Below are positions 41,691 to 49,456 of a stretch of DNA of 64,000 bases, piece after piece (positions within the stretch are counted from its first letter, which is position 1; the number at the start of each line of letters is the position of its first letter). Source of the DNA: Trebonia kvetii. GTDB taxonomy: Bacteria; Actinomycetota; Actinomycetes; Streptosporangiales; Streptosporangiaceae. The notes below the pieces were generated by a model. It was given only the letters and a program-made list of their open reading frames with translations. It ran no database searches and had not been told where the DNA came from. The stretch is from assembly GCF_007827045.1 (NCBI RefSeq), contig NZ_RPFW01000006.1, positions 496,001 to 560,000 on the forward strand, read 5' to 3'. Made by a program: the position numbers and the translations under genes.

Positions 41691-42548
41691 ATGAGAATTT
41701 CGCGCTTCATCAGACTGGCGGCCGCCGCGCTGGCCGCGCCCATGTTTTTCCTCGGCATGGCCGGCGTCGCGTCGGCGTCGACGTCGTCTTCGGCCTCGTC
41801 CGCGGGAGTCGGGTGGGTCAGGCTGGCCCACTTCTCGCCGAACACGCCTGCCGTGGACGTTTACCTGTACTCCTTCGGCGACCCGTCCGCCGAGCTTGTG
41901 CTGCGCCATGTCTCCTACGGCGACACCTCTCCCTACGAGACGCTCGCCGCAGGCGACTACACCGTGGCGATGCGCGCCGCGGGCGCCGGGGCCACCAGCA
42001 AGCCGGCGCTGTCCGCCAGCATCACGGTCAAGGCGGGGCACTCGTACACGGTGGCCGGCCTTGGCCCGGAGTCGGGGCTGCGGCTCGCGGTTCTGGGCGA
42101 CGAGCTGACACCGCCGGGCGGCCAGGCGCTCGTGCGGGTGATCCAGGCGTCACTGAAGGAGCACGTCGTCACGGTCAGCTATGGCAGCGGCGCGCTGGTC
42201 AGCGGCCTGGCGTTCGGTTCGGTCAGCGTGTATGAGACCGTGAGCCCAGGGACCGTGACAGTGCGCGTCGCCGGCTCCGGCGAGAGCACGAGCAGCACCG
42301 TGACAGTCGCCGCGGGAACGGTGCATACGCTGGTCGTCCTCGACGGGGCGAGCGGCCTTGAGGTCGACAACCTGGTGGACGCGGCGGGCAGCGCGGTGGT
42401 GCCCGCGGGCGGTGCTGCGACTGGTTTTGGCGGCACGGCGCCGCGGATCCCCTCTCCATTGCCCTGGCTGGCCCTCTTGGCGGCGGGTGTGCTCGTCGCG
42501 GTCGCCGGCGGACTTTCCCTGCGCCGGCTTCCCCGCCCTCGTAGCTGA
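41691..42548 (+). CDS. DUF4397 surface protein, candidate sortase substrate
   Basis: This 285-residue protein has a signal peptide (LAAAALAAPMFFLGMAGVASA) and two beta-sandwich DUF4397 segments (VGWVRLAHFSPNTPAVDVYL and GQALVRVIQASLKEHVVTVS). Its C-terminal sorting-like region has a Gly/Ala linker with GFGGTAP, a hydrophobic helix (LPWLALLAAGVLVAVAGGL) and the basic tail RRLPRPRS. This tripartite end, plus the sortase gene 5 bp downstream, makes it the likely substrate, although no canonical LPxTG is present. The putative motif is therefore an inference. DUF4397 proteins are often cell-surface proteins of unknown ligand. Confidence 0.85.
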   Translation: MRISRFIRLAAAALAAPMFFLGMAGVASASTSSSASSAGVGWVRLAHFSPNTPAVDVYLYSFGDPSAELVLRHVSYGDTSPYETLAAGDYTVAMRAAGAGATSKPALSASITVKAGHSYTVAGLGPESGLRLAVLGDELTPPGGQALVRVIQASLKEHVVTVSYGSGALVSGLAFGSVSVYETVSPGTVTVRVAGSGESTSSTVTVAAGTVHTLVVLDGASGLEVDNLVDAAGSAVVPAGGAATGFGGTAPRIPSPLPWLALLAAGVLVAVAGGLSLRRLPRPRS

Positions 42549-42553
42549 CCATC

Positions 42554-43189
42554 GTGACACGGAGACTCCTGGCGGTGCTCGCGCTCACGATCGGCTTGAT
42601 CGCCGCGAGCGCCGCCGGCGCAGGGTTCGTGCTTAACAGGCAGCCGGTCGCGGTCCGGTGGGCGGCCGCCGGGTCGCTCCCCGTCCCCATCGGGCCTATC
42701 GCCGCGCTCCCACAGTCGCGGAACGGCGACAACGTGCCCCGGCCCGTCACGCTGATAATTCCGTCAATCGGGGTGCAGACGAAGCTGACCGACCTCGGGG
42801 TGACGGCAAGCGGCGCCCTTCAGGTGCCGCCATCCACGACGGTCGCCGGCTGGTACGCTCGCGGCCCGCGGCCCGGTGCCATCGGATCGGCGGTGATCGC
42901 CGGGCACATTGACTCGCGCACCGGGCCTGGCGTGTTCTTCTTCCTGTCGCGGCTGCATCCGGGCGACCGGATCTACGTGCGGCGGGCAGACAAGACGCTC
43001 GCGCTCTTCCGCGTCACGGCCGTACGGTCATACGCGAAGCAGCACTTCCCCACGCTCGCCGTCTACGGCCCGGTGCCCGATGCGGAGTTGCGCCTGATCA
43101 CCTGCGGCGGCACCTTCGACCCGGCGACGCGGTCCTACCTCAGCAACGTGGTGGTCTACGCGGTCCAGACGGCGGGTACCACCGGATAG
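42554..43189 (+). CDS. Class F sortase
   Basis: The 211-residue transpeptidase has an N-terminal membrane anchor (LLAVLALTIGLIAASAAGAGF) and a sortase beta-barrel with the catalytic residues in place. His is about residue 118 (VIAGHIDS), Cys about 174 (LRLITCGGTFD) and Arg about 183 (ATRSYLSN). The LITCGG context and the actinobacterial position next to DUF4397 identify class F. Sortases cleave a C-terminal sorting signal and link the protein to peptidoglycan. It starts with GTG, 5 bp after the DUF4397 gene, so it is translated from the same message. Confidence 0.9.
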   Translation: MTRRLLAVLALTIGLIAASAAGAGFVLNRQPVAVRWAAAGSLPVPIGPIAALPQSRNGDNVPRPVTLIIPSIGVQTKLTDLGVTASGALQVPPSTTVAGWYARGPRPGAIGSAVIAGHIDSRTGPGVFFFLSRLHPGDRIYVRRADKTLALFRVTAVRSYAKQHFPTLAVYGPVPDAELRLITCGGTFDPATRSYLSNVVVYAVQTAGTTG

Positions 43190-43298
43190 CGCGAACCAGA
43201 CGTGAGCCGGGCGGCCGATGTAGTAAGGAACGATCGGCATGGCGTTTCCCTTCTAGCGCGGTAGCGATTCGCTGAGCAGACGTCAGGGCTGCGATGGG

Positions 43299-43317
43299 CG
43301 TGAGATCTCATCTCACG
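43299..43317. promoter_or_regulatory. Perfect palindrome upstream of ogt
   Basis: Arms cgtgagat and atctcacg with a 3-nt centre (ctc) form a 19-bp dyad 59 bp before the ogt start. Its symmetry and position fit a repressor or activator site. Confidence 0.55.
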
Positions 43318-43375
43318 TCCGGTCCCGGCGGCGCGTCTGCCTGGTGTAGACGATCGACACGGAGGGGAAGGGACA

Positions 43376-43912
43376 ATGACGCTCACAGACGGGCCGAGCG
43401 CGGCTGCCGCGCACACGGTGCTCGCGACGAGCCTCGGAGACCTCACGCTGGTCCGCGAGGGCGAGGCGCTGACCGGGCTGTACTTTCCGCGGCACTGGCC
43501 CAGGCCCGACCGCGCCGCGTTCGGTCCGCGCACCGACGAGGGATTCGAGGATGCCGCGCGGCAGCTGGCGGAGTATCTCGCCGGGGAGCGCGACGAGTTC
43601 GAGCTGACGCTGAAGGCCACGGGCGGCGAGTTCGACCGCCGGGTATGGGAGCTGATCGCCACCGTGCCTTACGGGCAGACGACGACCTACGGCGAGCTCG
43701 GGCGCCAGCTTGGGCCGGGGACGGACCCGCGGGATGTCGGCGCGGCGGTGGGCCGCAACCCGCTGTCCATCATCGTTCCCTGCCACCGGGTGATCGGCAG
43801 CAACGGGAACCTCACCGGCTACGCCGGCGGCCTGGACAGGAAGCGCGCGCTGCTTCAGCTTGAGCACGCACGGGTGATGCGCACCGGGAACGCGCCGGCC
43901 TACCTCTGGTAG
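43376..43912 (+). CDS. ogt: Methylated-DNA--[protein]-cysteine S-methyltransferase
   Basis: The 178-residue suicide enzyme transfers the methyl group from O6-methylguanine to its own Cys. The active-site block SIIVPCHRVIGSNGNLTGYAGG places Cys at residue 146. The upstream helix-turn-helix (TVPYGQTTTYGELGRQLG) that binds the minor groove is also present. The N-terminal domain is of the Ogt type, without an Ada methyl-phosphotriester domain. aggggaaggg precedes ATG 43376. A palindrome lies in the promoter region, and a convergent terminator hairpin follows the gene. Confidence 0.93.
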   Translation: MTLTDGPSAAAAHTVLATSLGDLTLVREGEALTGLYFPRHWPRPDRAAFGPRTDEGFEDAARQLAEYLAGERDEFELTLKATGGEFDRRVWELIATVPYGQTTTYGELGRQLGPGTDPRDVGAAVGRNPLSIIVPCHRVIGSNGNLTGYAGGLDRKRALLQLEHARVMRTGNAPAYLW

Positions 43913-43941
43913 GCCGGCGCGTTCGCGTAGATTCCGCGCAT

Positions 43942-43982
43942 CGCGTAAGAAAGGGGCGCTATCACGCCCCCCTTCTTACGCG
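43942..43982. terminator. Bidirectional terminator between convergent genes
   Basis: Arms cgcgtaagaaaggggcg and cgccccccttcttacgcg pair almost completely (one bulge and one mismatch) around a short loop. The hairpin sits between the ends of ogt and the convergent LLM gene and can serve both strands. Confidence 0.8.
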
Positions 43983-44019
43983 CTGAGTTGGCGGACAGGC
44001 GGAGCCGGGCGGGAATCAT

Positions 44020-44910
44020 TTAGGCAGGGAGCTGGTCGAAGACCTCGGCCTTGATGCGGGCGAGCTTGTCGGCGCGCCTGCCCGCGTCCTTGCCGAGGTT
44101 CCAGTCGGGCAGGATGAACTCGTCAAAGCCGAGTTCCGCGTACCGGCCGATCTGGTCGGCCACGGCGGCGGCGGGGCCGGTCAGCGTGGCGCGGCCGTTC
44201 GGCGGTGCGCTGCCGTCCAGGTCGATGAACGCGTTGACGCAGGTCCGCATGGTGGCCGGGTCGCGGCCGACGGTCTCGCAGGCCTCGACGAGCGCGCCGC
44301 GCATGGGGCCGGCCTGCTCCGGGGTTCCCCAGGTGTTCCACTCGTCGGCGTGGCGGGCGGTGATGCGCAGCATGCGCGGCCCGCGCGTCCCGACGAGCAG
44401 CGGCAGCGGCGCCTGCACCGGCTTGGGGTCGCAGGGCGCGTCGGTGACCTGGAAAAACTCGCCCTGGAAGGTGACCGAGTCCTGGCTGAGCATCGCCCGG
44501 ACGATCGTGATCGCTTCCTCGAACCTGCCCACCCGCTTGCCGGGCGGCGGCAGCTCAATGCCATAGGCGTGGTGCTCGTTGACCTGCCAGCCCGCGCCGA
44601 GCCCGAGTACCATCCGGCCGCCGGACAGCCGGTCGATCGTGGCCGCGCGCTTGGCGAGCAGGGCCGGATGGTGCACCGTGGTGGGCGAGACGAGGGTGCC
44701 GACCCTGACCCGCTCGGTGACCGCCGCCAGGGCGGGCAGCAGTCCCCAGCACTCGTACGTGTCGCCGCGCGCGGGGGTCGCGTCGGCGGTGTTGGGCATG
44801 TAGTGATCGGCCAGCCAGACGCCGTGCCAGCCCGCGGCATCCGCCGCGCGCACCTCGTCAAGCAGGTCCGCGGGGGCGCGGTCGTTGCCGGGCCAGAGCG
44901 AGAATTTCAT
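44020..44910 (-). CDS. LLM-class (F420- or flavin-dependent) oxidoreductase
   Basis: The 296-residue luciferase-like TIM barrel shows MKFSLWPGNDRAPADLLDEV, GWHGVWLADHYMPN near residue 35, VGTLVSPTTVHHPALLAKRA and MVLGLGAGWQVNEHHAYGIE. These features are typical of F420-dependent actinobacterial LLM enzymes, but FMN-dependent relatives look similar. The substrate cannot be deduced. ATG 44910 marks the family's usual N-terminus. It is divergent from a tetR gene across a 67-bp interrupted palindrome, the classic layout for an enzyme controlled by its neighbour. Confidence 0.87.
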   Translation of the reverse strand: MKFSLWPGNDRAPADLLDEVRAADAAGWHGVWLADHYMPNTADATPARGDTYECWGLLPALAAVTERVRVGTLVSPTTVHHPALLAKRAATIDRLSGGRMVLGLGAGWQVNEHHAYGIELPPPGKRVGRFEEAITIVRAMLSQDSVTFQGEFFQVTDAPCDPKPVQAPLPLLVGTRGPRMLRITARHADEWNTWGTPEQAGPMRGALVEACETVGRDPATMRTCVNAFIDLDGSAPPNGRATLTGPAAAVADQIGRYAELGFDEFILPDWNLGKDAGRRADKLARIKAEVFDQLPA

Positions 44911-44923
44911 GACACCAACCCTA

Positions 44924-44990
44924 GAGAGTGTCCACAACCCGTTCGGGATCAGAGGTATTTGAATTTTCCGAACGGGTTGTAGCGACTCTC
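44924..44990. promoter_or_regulatory. Large palindrome between LLM and tetR genes (copy 2 of shared element)
   Basis: Perfect 13-bp arms acaacccgttcgg (44934-44946) and ccgaacgggttgt (44968-44980) are flanked by outer gagagt/actctc arms. It lies between the divergent starts, so it may be the TetR operator. The core aacccgttcgggat also occurs at 20602-20646 between convergent genes, which instead suggests a dispersed repeat. Confidence 0.6.
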
Positions 44991-45019
44991 CCGGCGCTCG
45001 CAGCTCCTACGATGGCGGG

Positions 45020-45646
45020 GTGACGGAGCAGGCTGGCGGAGCGGGGCACGAGCGGCGCTCTTACCCGAAGGGCGTGCGGCGCAGGCGGCAGATCCTGGAG
45101 AGCGCGATCGGGCTGTTCGGGCAGCGGGGTGTGGACCGCGCGTCGCTGCGCTCGGTCGGCGAGGCGATCGGGGTGTCGCACACCGCGCTGCGGCACTACT
45201 TCTCCTCGCGTGACGAGTTGCTCGTCGAGGTGTACCGCACCCACGAGGCGCTGAGCTTCTCCGACACGCAAGCGGCGGCGGGCGCCGCGGTCGGCGAGAT
45301 GGTCGAGGCAGCCGAGCGGAACCGGTCGATCCCCGGCCTCGTCGAGCTGTACGCGACGCTAACCACCGATGCGCTGCAGGAAGAGCACGCCGTCACCCGG
45401 GAGTTCGTGCGCGACCGGTTCCGCTCGCTGCGGGAGATGCTGGCCGCGCGGATCGAATCCGGGCAGCGAGCGGGCCGCATCGCGCCGGACATCGACCCGG
45501 GGGACGCGGCCGCGCTGGTGATCGCCGCGTCGGACGGGCTGCAGATCCAGTGGCTGCTCGATCCCGGCCCCGTGGACGTCGGACGCTCGCTGTCGATCCT
45601 GGAACGGCTGCTACCCGGCGACCCTGGATTTTCCGCCCGAGCGTGA
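45020..45646 (+). CDS. TetR family transcriptional regulator
   Basis: The 208-residue regulator has a canonical N-terminal helix-turn-helix (RRQILESAIGLFGQRGVDRA, SVGEAIGVSHTALRHYFSSR) and a helical ligand-binding domain with the family's C-terminal dimer helices. Translation starts at GTG 45020. It is divergent from the LLM oxidoreductase and 63 bp ahead of an MFS transporter. Autoregulation plus control of either neighbour is likely. The transporter and TetR together suggest response to a toxic or signalling small molecule (inference). Confidence 0.88.
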   Translation: MTEQAGGAGHERRSYPKGVRRRRQILESAIGLFGQRGVDRASLRSVGEAIGVSHTALRHYFSSRDELLVEVYRTHEALSFSDTQAAAGAAVGEMVEAAERNRSIPGLVELYATLTTDALQEEHAVTREFVRDRFRSLREMLAARIESGQRAGRIAPDIDPGDAAALVIAASDGLQIQWLLDPGPVDVGRSLSILERLLPGDPGFSARA

Positions 45647-45709
45647 TACTTTCCACTGGAAGGTTTTTTGCGTGGAGGCGGCGTCCGCCGCCTGGTTGGG
45701 AGCATCCCG

Positions 45710-46957
45710 GTGCCGGACGTCCTTGTCACGAATGAGCGGCAGCTGGCCCGCTGGCGGTGGACGATCACCACCGGGTTCGGGCTCGGCGGCATCACCGTTT
45801 CGGCCTGGGGCCCGCGGCTGCCGGCCATCAAGGCGAGCCTCGGCATCGACACGGGCACGATCGGGCTGCTCCTCTCCGGCGTGACGGTCGGTGCCATCCT
45901 CGGGCTGCTCGCGGCGGCCCCGCTCCTGCACCGGCTGGGCAGCCGCCGGGCCGTGGCGGGAGCGCTGCTGGTCATCGTCGCCTCGATGACCGTGATGGGC
46001 CTTGGGCTTATCGCTGGCTCGGTCCCGCTGCTTGCGGTCGCGTTCGTGGTCGTCGGCGCTGGCGTCGGCCTCCTTGACGTGCTGCTCAACGTGAACGGCG
46101 CTGCCGTCGAGCGGGCGGCGGGGCGCACCCTGATGCCGATGATGCACGCGGCCTGGTCGATCGGCGTCGCGGCGGGCGCGGGGATCGGCGCGGCCTGCGC
46201 GGCGCTCGGCATCAGCCCGGCGGTGCAGATGATCTCCGAGGCGGTGGTTGTCGCCGCGATCGCGCTGGGTATCGCGTCCGGCATCCCGCAGCGCATCCAC
46301 GAGGAGGCGGTCCCGGCCGCGCGGCCGCGACAGGGGCGTGCCGCGCTGCTGCGCCACTGGCTGCGCGGCTGGCTTGACCCGCGGCTGCTGCTCATCGGCG
46401 TGGTGATGCTCGGCGTCGAGCTCGGCGAGGGCTCGGCGGGCAACTGGCTCACCCTCGCGGTGCGGAACAACCGCGGGCAGACCGCCGCGGTCGCCGCGCT
46501 GTTCTTCGCCGCGTTCGCCATCGTCGAGGCGACCACCAGGATCTTCGGCGGGCCCCTGGTGGACCGCCTCGGCCGGGTACGCACCATCCAGATCACTACC
46601 GCGCTTGGCGTCATCGGCGTGGTGCTGTTCATCGAGGGACCGGACAAGTGGGTCGTTCTTGCCGGGGTGATCCTGTGGTCGATCGGCGTCTCGATGGGCT
46701 TCCCGCTCGGCACGTCGGCGGCGGCGGCGAGCGGGCCCGACCCGGCCGCCCGGGTCAGCGTCGTCTCCTCGATCGGCTACTTCGCCAACCTCGCGGGGCC
46801 GCCGGCCATCGGCCTGCTGGCGCAGCACGTCGGCCTGCTCGGCTCGCTGTGGATCATCGCCGCGCTGTTCATCGCGGCCTTCGCCTGCGCAGGCGCGCTC
46901 GCCCCGGTAACGGCCGACGGGGTGCTCCCCGTGCAGGAGAGCACCCCGGCGGCGTGA
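45710..46957 (+). CDS. MFS transporter
   Basis: This major facilitator superfamily protein (415 residues from the chosen start) has about 12 membrane helices. The conserved A-type loop is degenerate (LLHRLGSRRAVAGALL), with a second-half counterpart (GGPLVDRLGRVRTIQITTAL). The layout resembles small-molecule or sugar exporters of the YbjJ type. GTG 45710 is favoured by gggag seven bases upstream and leaves ~20 residues before helix 1. TTG 45668 is a weaker alternative. It follows the tetR gene and ends 18 bp from the convergent GH5 gene. The substrate is unknown. Confidence 0.85.
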   Translation: MPDVLVTNERQLARWRWTITTGFGLGGITVSAWGPRLPAIKASLGIDTGTIGLLLSGVTVGAILGLLAAAPLLHRLGSRRAVAGALLVIVASMTVMGLGLIAGSVPLLAVAFVVVGAGVGLLDVLLNVNGAAVERAAGRTLMPMMHAAWSIGVAAGAGIGAACAALGISPAVQMISEAVVVAAIALGIASGIPQRIHEEAVPAARPRQGRAALLRHWLRGWLDPRLLLIGVVMLGVELGEGSAGNWLTLAVRNNRGQTAAVAALFFAAFAIVEATTRIFGGPLVDRLGRVRTIQITTALGVIGVVLFIEGPDKWVVLAGVILWSIGVSMGFPLGTSAAAASGPDPAARVSVVSSIGYFANLAGPPAIGLLAQHVGLLGSLWIIAALFIAAFACAGALAPVTADGVLPVQESTPAA

Positions 46958-46975
46958 CGTCGGCCTGGCGTCCGC

Positions 46976-48679
46976 TTACTTCAGGCTGAGCGTGTAGCCG
47001 CCCGCGGCGGTGCCGGTGAGCCGCCACCCGCCGCCCTGCCGTGCGGTGATCGTCACGTCGCTCAGGCCGGTCCAGCTGCCCGCCGGCTTGGCGGCGCCGG
47101 GGATCCAGACGTCGAGCACGCCGGCTCCGTCGCCGGCCAGGCTCAGGTCCACGCTGTCTGGCGAGGACTTAAGACGGCTGAGCCGTCCGGGAATGCTGCG
47201 CGGATAGGCCTGGCCGAGCGCGGGCGCCTGGTACGCGGGGCTCGGCAGGTTCTTGCCCGCCGGGCAGGAGATGAGGTCGAGTCCGCCCGCCTCCGTGCCG
47301 TTCGGATCCGACTGCGGGTCGCCGCAGGCCTTCTTCCACACCCAGATGGCGGAGCCGAGCACGTCGGCGTTCTGCCTGCCGAGGAACCGGTCGAAGTCGG
47401 CGACCGTGCTCGCGCCGGTGCCGAACCAGCCCCATTCGCCCGACCACAGCGGCAGGCCGTAGGCCGCCGCGGTCCGCTCGGCGAGCGAGAAGCCCTGCTC
47501 GATGGTGACGAGCGTGACGCCGATGCCCTGGTCCATGGTGATCGACTGGCTGTACAGGTGCGGCGAGAACACCAGGCCGGGGTCGTCGCTGAAGCCGGCG
47601 GGCGGCGTCACGTCGAAGCCGAGCCCGGACCACAGGATGGACGGCTCGAAGAACACCAGGTGGTGGAAGCCGCCTGCCGTCGCCGACTCCGCCGCCCTGA
47701 TCTGGGTGATGGCCTGCTGGTAGAGCCGGCCGAGCAGCAGCGCCGAGGTCACGCCCGGCGAGTTGCCCGGGCCCGGCTCGTTGAGCAGGTCATAGCCGGC
47801 CACCGCGGTGTCGCCGGCGAACGCCCGCGCCAGGACGCCCCAGGCGTCGGCGAACTGGGCGCCGATGCCGTTCGTGTCGTCGTACAGGTTGGTGAAGGAC
47901 TGCTCCACGTTGGGCGACAGGTCCCTGCCCTGGAAGCCGCAGCCCTTCGCGCCGTCGCTGAGCGTTGCCCAGGCGGGTGCTCCGTCGTTGCCGAACTCGG
48001 GCGACGCGCCGGCCCGGCAGGTGGTGCCCGGCGTGGCGGTGACGTACTTGGAGTAGGTGTCCTGGTGCATGTCGAGCACCGTGTAGATGCCGTGCGCCGC
48101 GGCCCAGTCGACCGCCTGCCTGACGCGTGCGATGTAGGCCTGGCTGAACTGCCCGCGGGCCGGCTCGAGCTGTGACCACGACAGGTTGAGCCGCTGCACG
48201 TCGAAGCCGTACTCCGACGCCATCTGGGCGTAGTCGGCATCGGCCAGCGGGCGCACCGTGGGCTTGGACTTGTCCGGCTGCCCGTAGTCGATGAGCTGGT
48301 TGACGTTGACGCCGCGGAGCAGGACCTCCCGCCCGGCGCTGTCGCCGATGACAGGCCCGCTTCCCCCGCTGCGCACCACGGTCAGCGCGGGCAGGCCGCC
48401 GCCGTCCGCGCTCGGCGAGGCCGGCACTGGGAACGAGGCGGGCGCCGCCGCCACCGCGGCGGGTACGAGGTCGATGCCGAGCATGACGACCACCGCCGCG
48501 GCGGTCGCGGAGTACCTGACGGCAGCGGTGGCCCGGCTCTTGCCGGCGAGCGCGTTCAGCGGGCCCCAGTTCTGCAGCGGGCCCCAGTTTCGCAGCGGAC
48601 GCAGTGCGGTCACTGCCGACCAGGCCAGTGCGAGCGCGGCGGCACAGGCGCCCGCGGTGACGCCGGCGGCCACGTGCAT
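46976..48679 (-). CDS. GH5 glycosidase (endoglycoceramidase-like), probably the C-terminal part of a broken membrane-GH5 gene
   Basis: This 567-residue open frame has a hydrophobic N-terminus (TAGACAAALALAWSAVTAL), a second helix near residue 60 and a full GH5 TIM barrel: REVLLRGVNVNQLI, AHGIYTVLDMHQDTYSKY, acid/base glutamate in GYDLLNEPGPGN, HLVFFEPS and nucleophile glutamate in LPLWSGEWGWFG. The C-terminal beta-sandwich (SVDLSLAGDGAGVLDVWIPG) resembles that of endoglycoceramidases, which cleave glycan from glycosphingolipids; cellulase activity is an alternative. Coding bias continues upstream of the first ATG in the same frame (GLTGGFGGGLYPVVGAL). It then shifts to the frame of the preceding membrane protein, so the present start may be artificial. 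Confidence 0.8.
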   Translation of the reverse strand: MHVAAGVTAGACAAALALAWSAVTALRPLRNWGPLQNWGPLNALAGKSRATAAVRYSATAAAVVVMLGIDLVPAAVAAAPASFPVPASPSADGGGLPALTVVRSGGSGPVIGDSAGREVLLRGVNVNQLIDYGQPDKSKPTVRPLADADYAQMASEYGFDVQRLNLSWSQLEPARGQFSQAYIARVRQAVDWAAAHGIYTVLDMHQDTYSKYVTATPGTTCRAGASPEFGNDGAPAWATLSDGAKGCGFQGRDLSPNVEQSFTNLYDDTNGIGAQFADAWGVLARAFAGDTAVAGYDLLNEPGPGNSPGVTSALLLGRLYQQAITQIRAAESATAGGFHHLVFFEPSILWSGLGFDVTPPAGFSDDPGLVFSPHLYSQSITMDQGIGVTLVTIEQGFSLAERTAAAYGLPLWSGEWGWFGTGASTVADFDRFLGRQNADVLGSAIWVWKKACGDPQSDPNGTEAGGLDLISCPAGKNLPSPAYQAPALGQAYPRSIPGRLSRLKSSPDSVDLSLAGDGAGVLDVWIPGAAKPAGSWTGLSDVTITARQGGGWRLTGTAAGGYTLSLK

Positions 48680-48740
48680 CAGAGCGCCGACGACGGGGTA
48701 GAGGCCCCCGCCGAAGCCGCCGGTGAGGCCGCGGGAAGCC

Positions 48741-49364
48741 GCGGCCGGCCACCGCGGCGGCGAGCAGCACGCCGGCCACCAGCCAGGCGGGCGACCACCG
48801 GTTGACGACTGCGCTCGGGGCGTCCTGTTCCTGCCTGGCGGCCTTGATGTCCCGGCGCGCGCCGATCCGGTACGCCAGCGCCGCGGGCGCGGCCGCCAGG
48901 ACGCCGAAGCAGGCGTACTTGGCGCCGCACAGCCCGCACTCGGCGAGCACCGCGGTTAGGGTCGGCCACGGGTGCAGGCCCGCCGGTCCTGCCACGGCGA
49001 GGAGCGCGGCGCTGTACACCAGCTTGGCGAGGAAGGCGGCGAGCACGACCGAGGACCAGGCGGCCGCTAGCACCCAGCGGGCGCGCACGCCTTGCCGCGC
49101 GGCCCACACGGCGACGTAGCACCCGGCGGCGCCGCCGGCGACCAGCAGCGGCAGGTACGTGACTGTGGCCCATGCCGGACTCGTGGCGGAACCGGGGAAC
49201 GCGCCGGCGTCCACCCAGTTCTCCGGGGCGAACAACCCCGTGCCGTCCAGGTAACCTAGCACCGCGGTTAGCAGAGCAAGGGCGGCGGCCAGCACAAAAG
49301 CGGAGGTCAGCGCCGTTTTTGCGGCCACCGTCCGGAGTTGCGCGGTTTGGTCCTCGGTTCTCAT
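48741..49364 (-). pseudogene. N-terminal membrane segment of the GH5 gene, separated by a frameshift
   Basis: From ATG 49364 the frame encodes five hydrophobic segments (ALTSAFVLAAALALLTAVLGYL, TVTYLPLLVAGGAAGCYVAVW, VLAAAWSSVVLAAFLAKLVY, YACFGVLAAAPAALAYRI, WLVAGVLLAAAVAG). It then collapses into Arg-rich, out-of-frame sequence near 48745. Exactly there the + strand reads ggccggcc (48743-48750). Removing one ggcc restores a single frame running into GLTGGFGGGLYPVVGALMHVA of the GH5 part. The simplest reading is one membrane-anchored GH5 gene of ~790 codons, inactivated by a 4-bp duplication or carrying a sequencing error. Confidence 0.65.
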
Positions 49365-49392
49365 GGCCGCAGACCTTAACACGGAGATTCGC

Positions 49393-49441
49393 TTGACCAG
49401 GCCCGTTTCTCTGATAAACATGAACAAGTGCTCATGTTCAT
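49393..49441 (+). promoter_or_regulatory. Promoter and operator of the aldolase operon
   Basis: A sigma-70-like promoter can be read as ttgacc (49393-49398), a 16-bp spacer and taaaca (49415-49420). Overlapping its -10 end is an inverted repeat atgaaca (49420-49426) / tgttcat (49435-49441) with an 8-nt spacer. Such TGTTCA/TGAACA dyads suit DeoR- or LacI-type sugar repressors. aggagga at 49447-49453 is the ribosome binding site for the first gene. Confidence 0.6.
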
Positions 49442-49456
49442 CTTCTAGGAGGAGTC

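Noticed and set aside
47790..48740. Continuation of the membrane-protein frame through the GH5 gene
   Set aside because: After ~48745 the translation is Arg/Gly-rich with no domain, typical of a shadow frame; coding bias belongs to the GH5 frame.
46976..49364. Programmed frameshift linking the membrane and GH5 frames
   Set aside because: The junction is a ggccggcc duplication, not a slippery heptamer with downstream structure; mutation or sequencing error is simpler.
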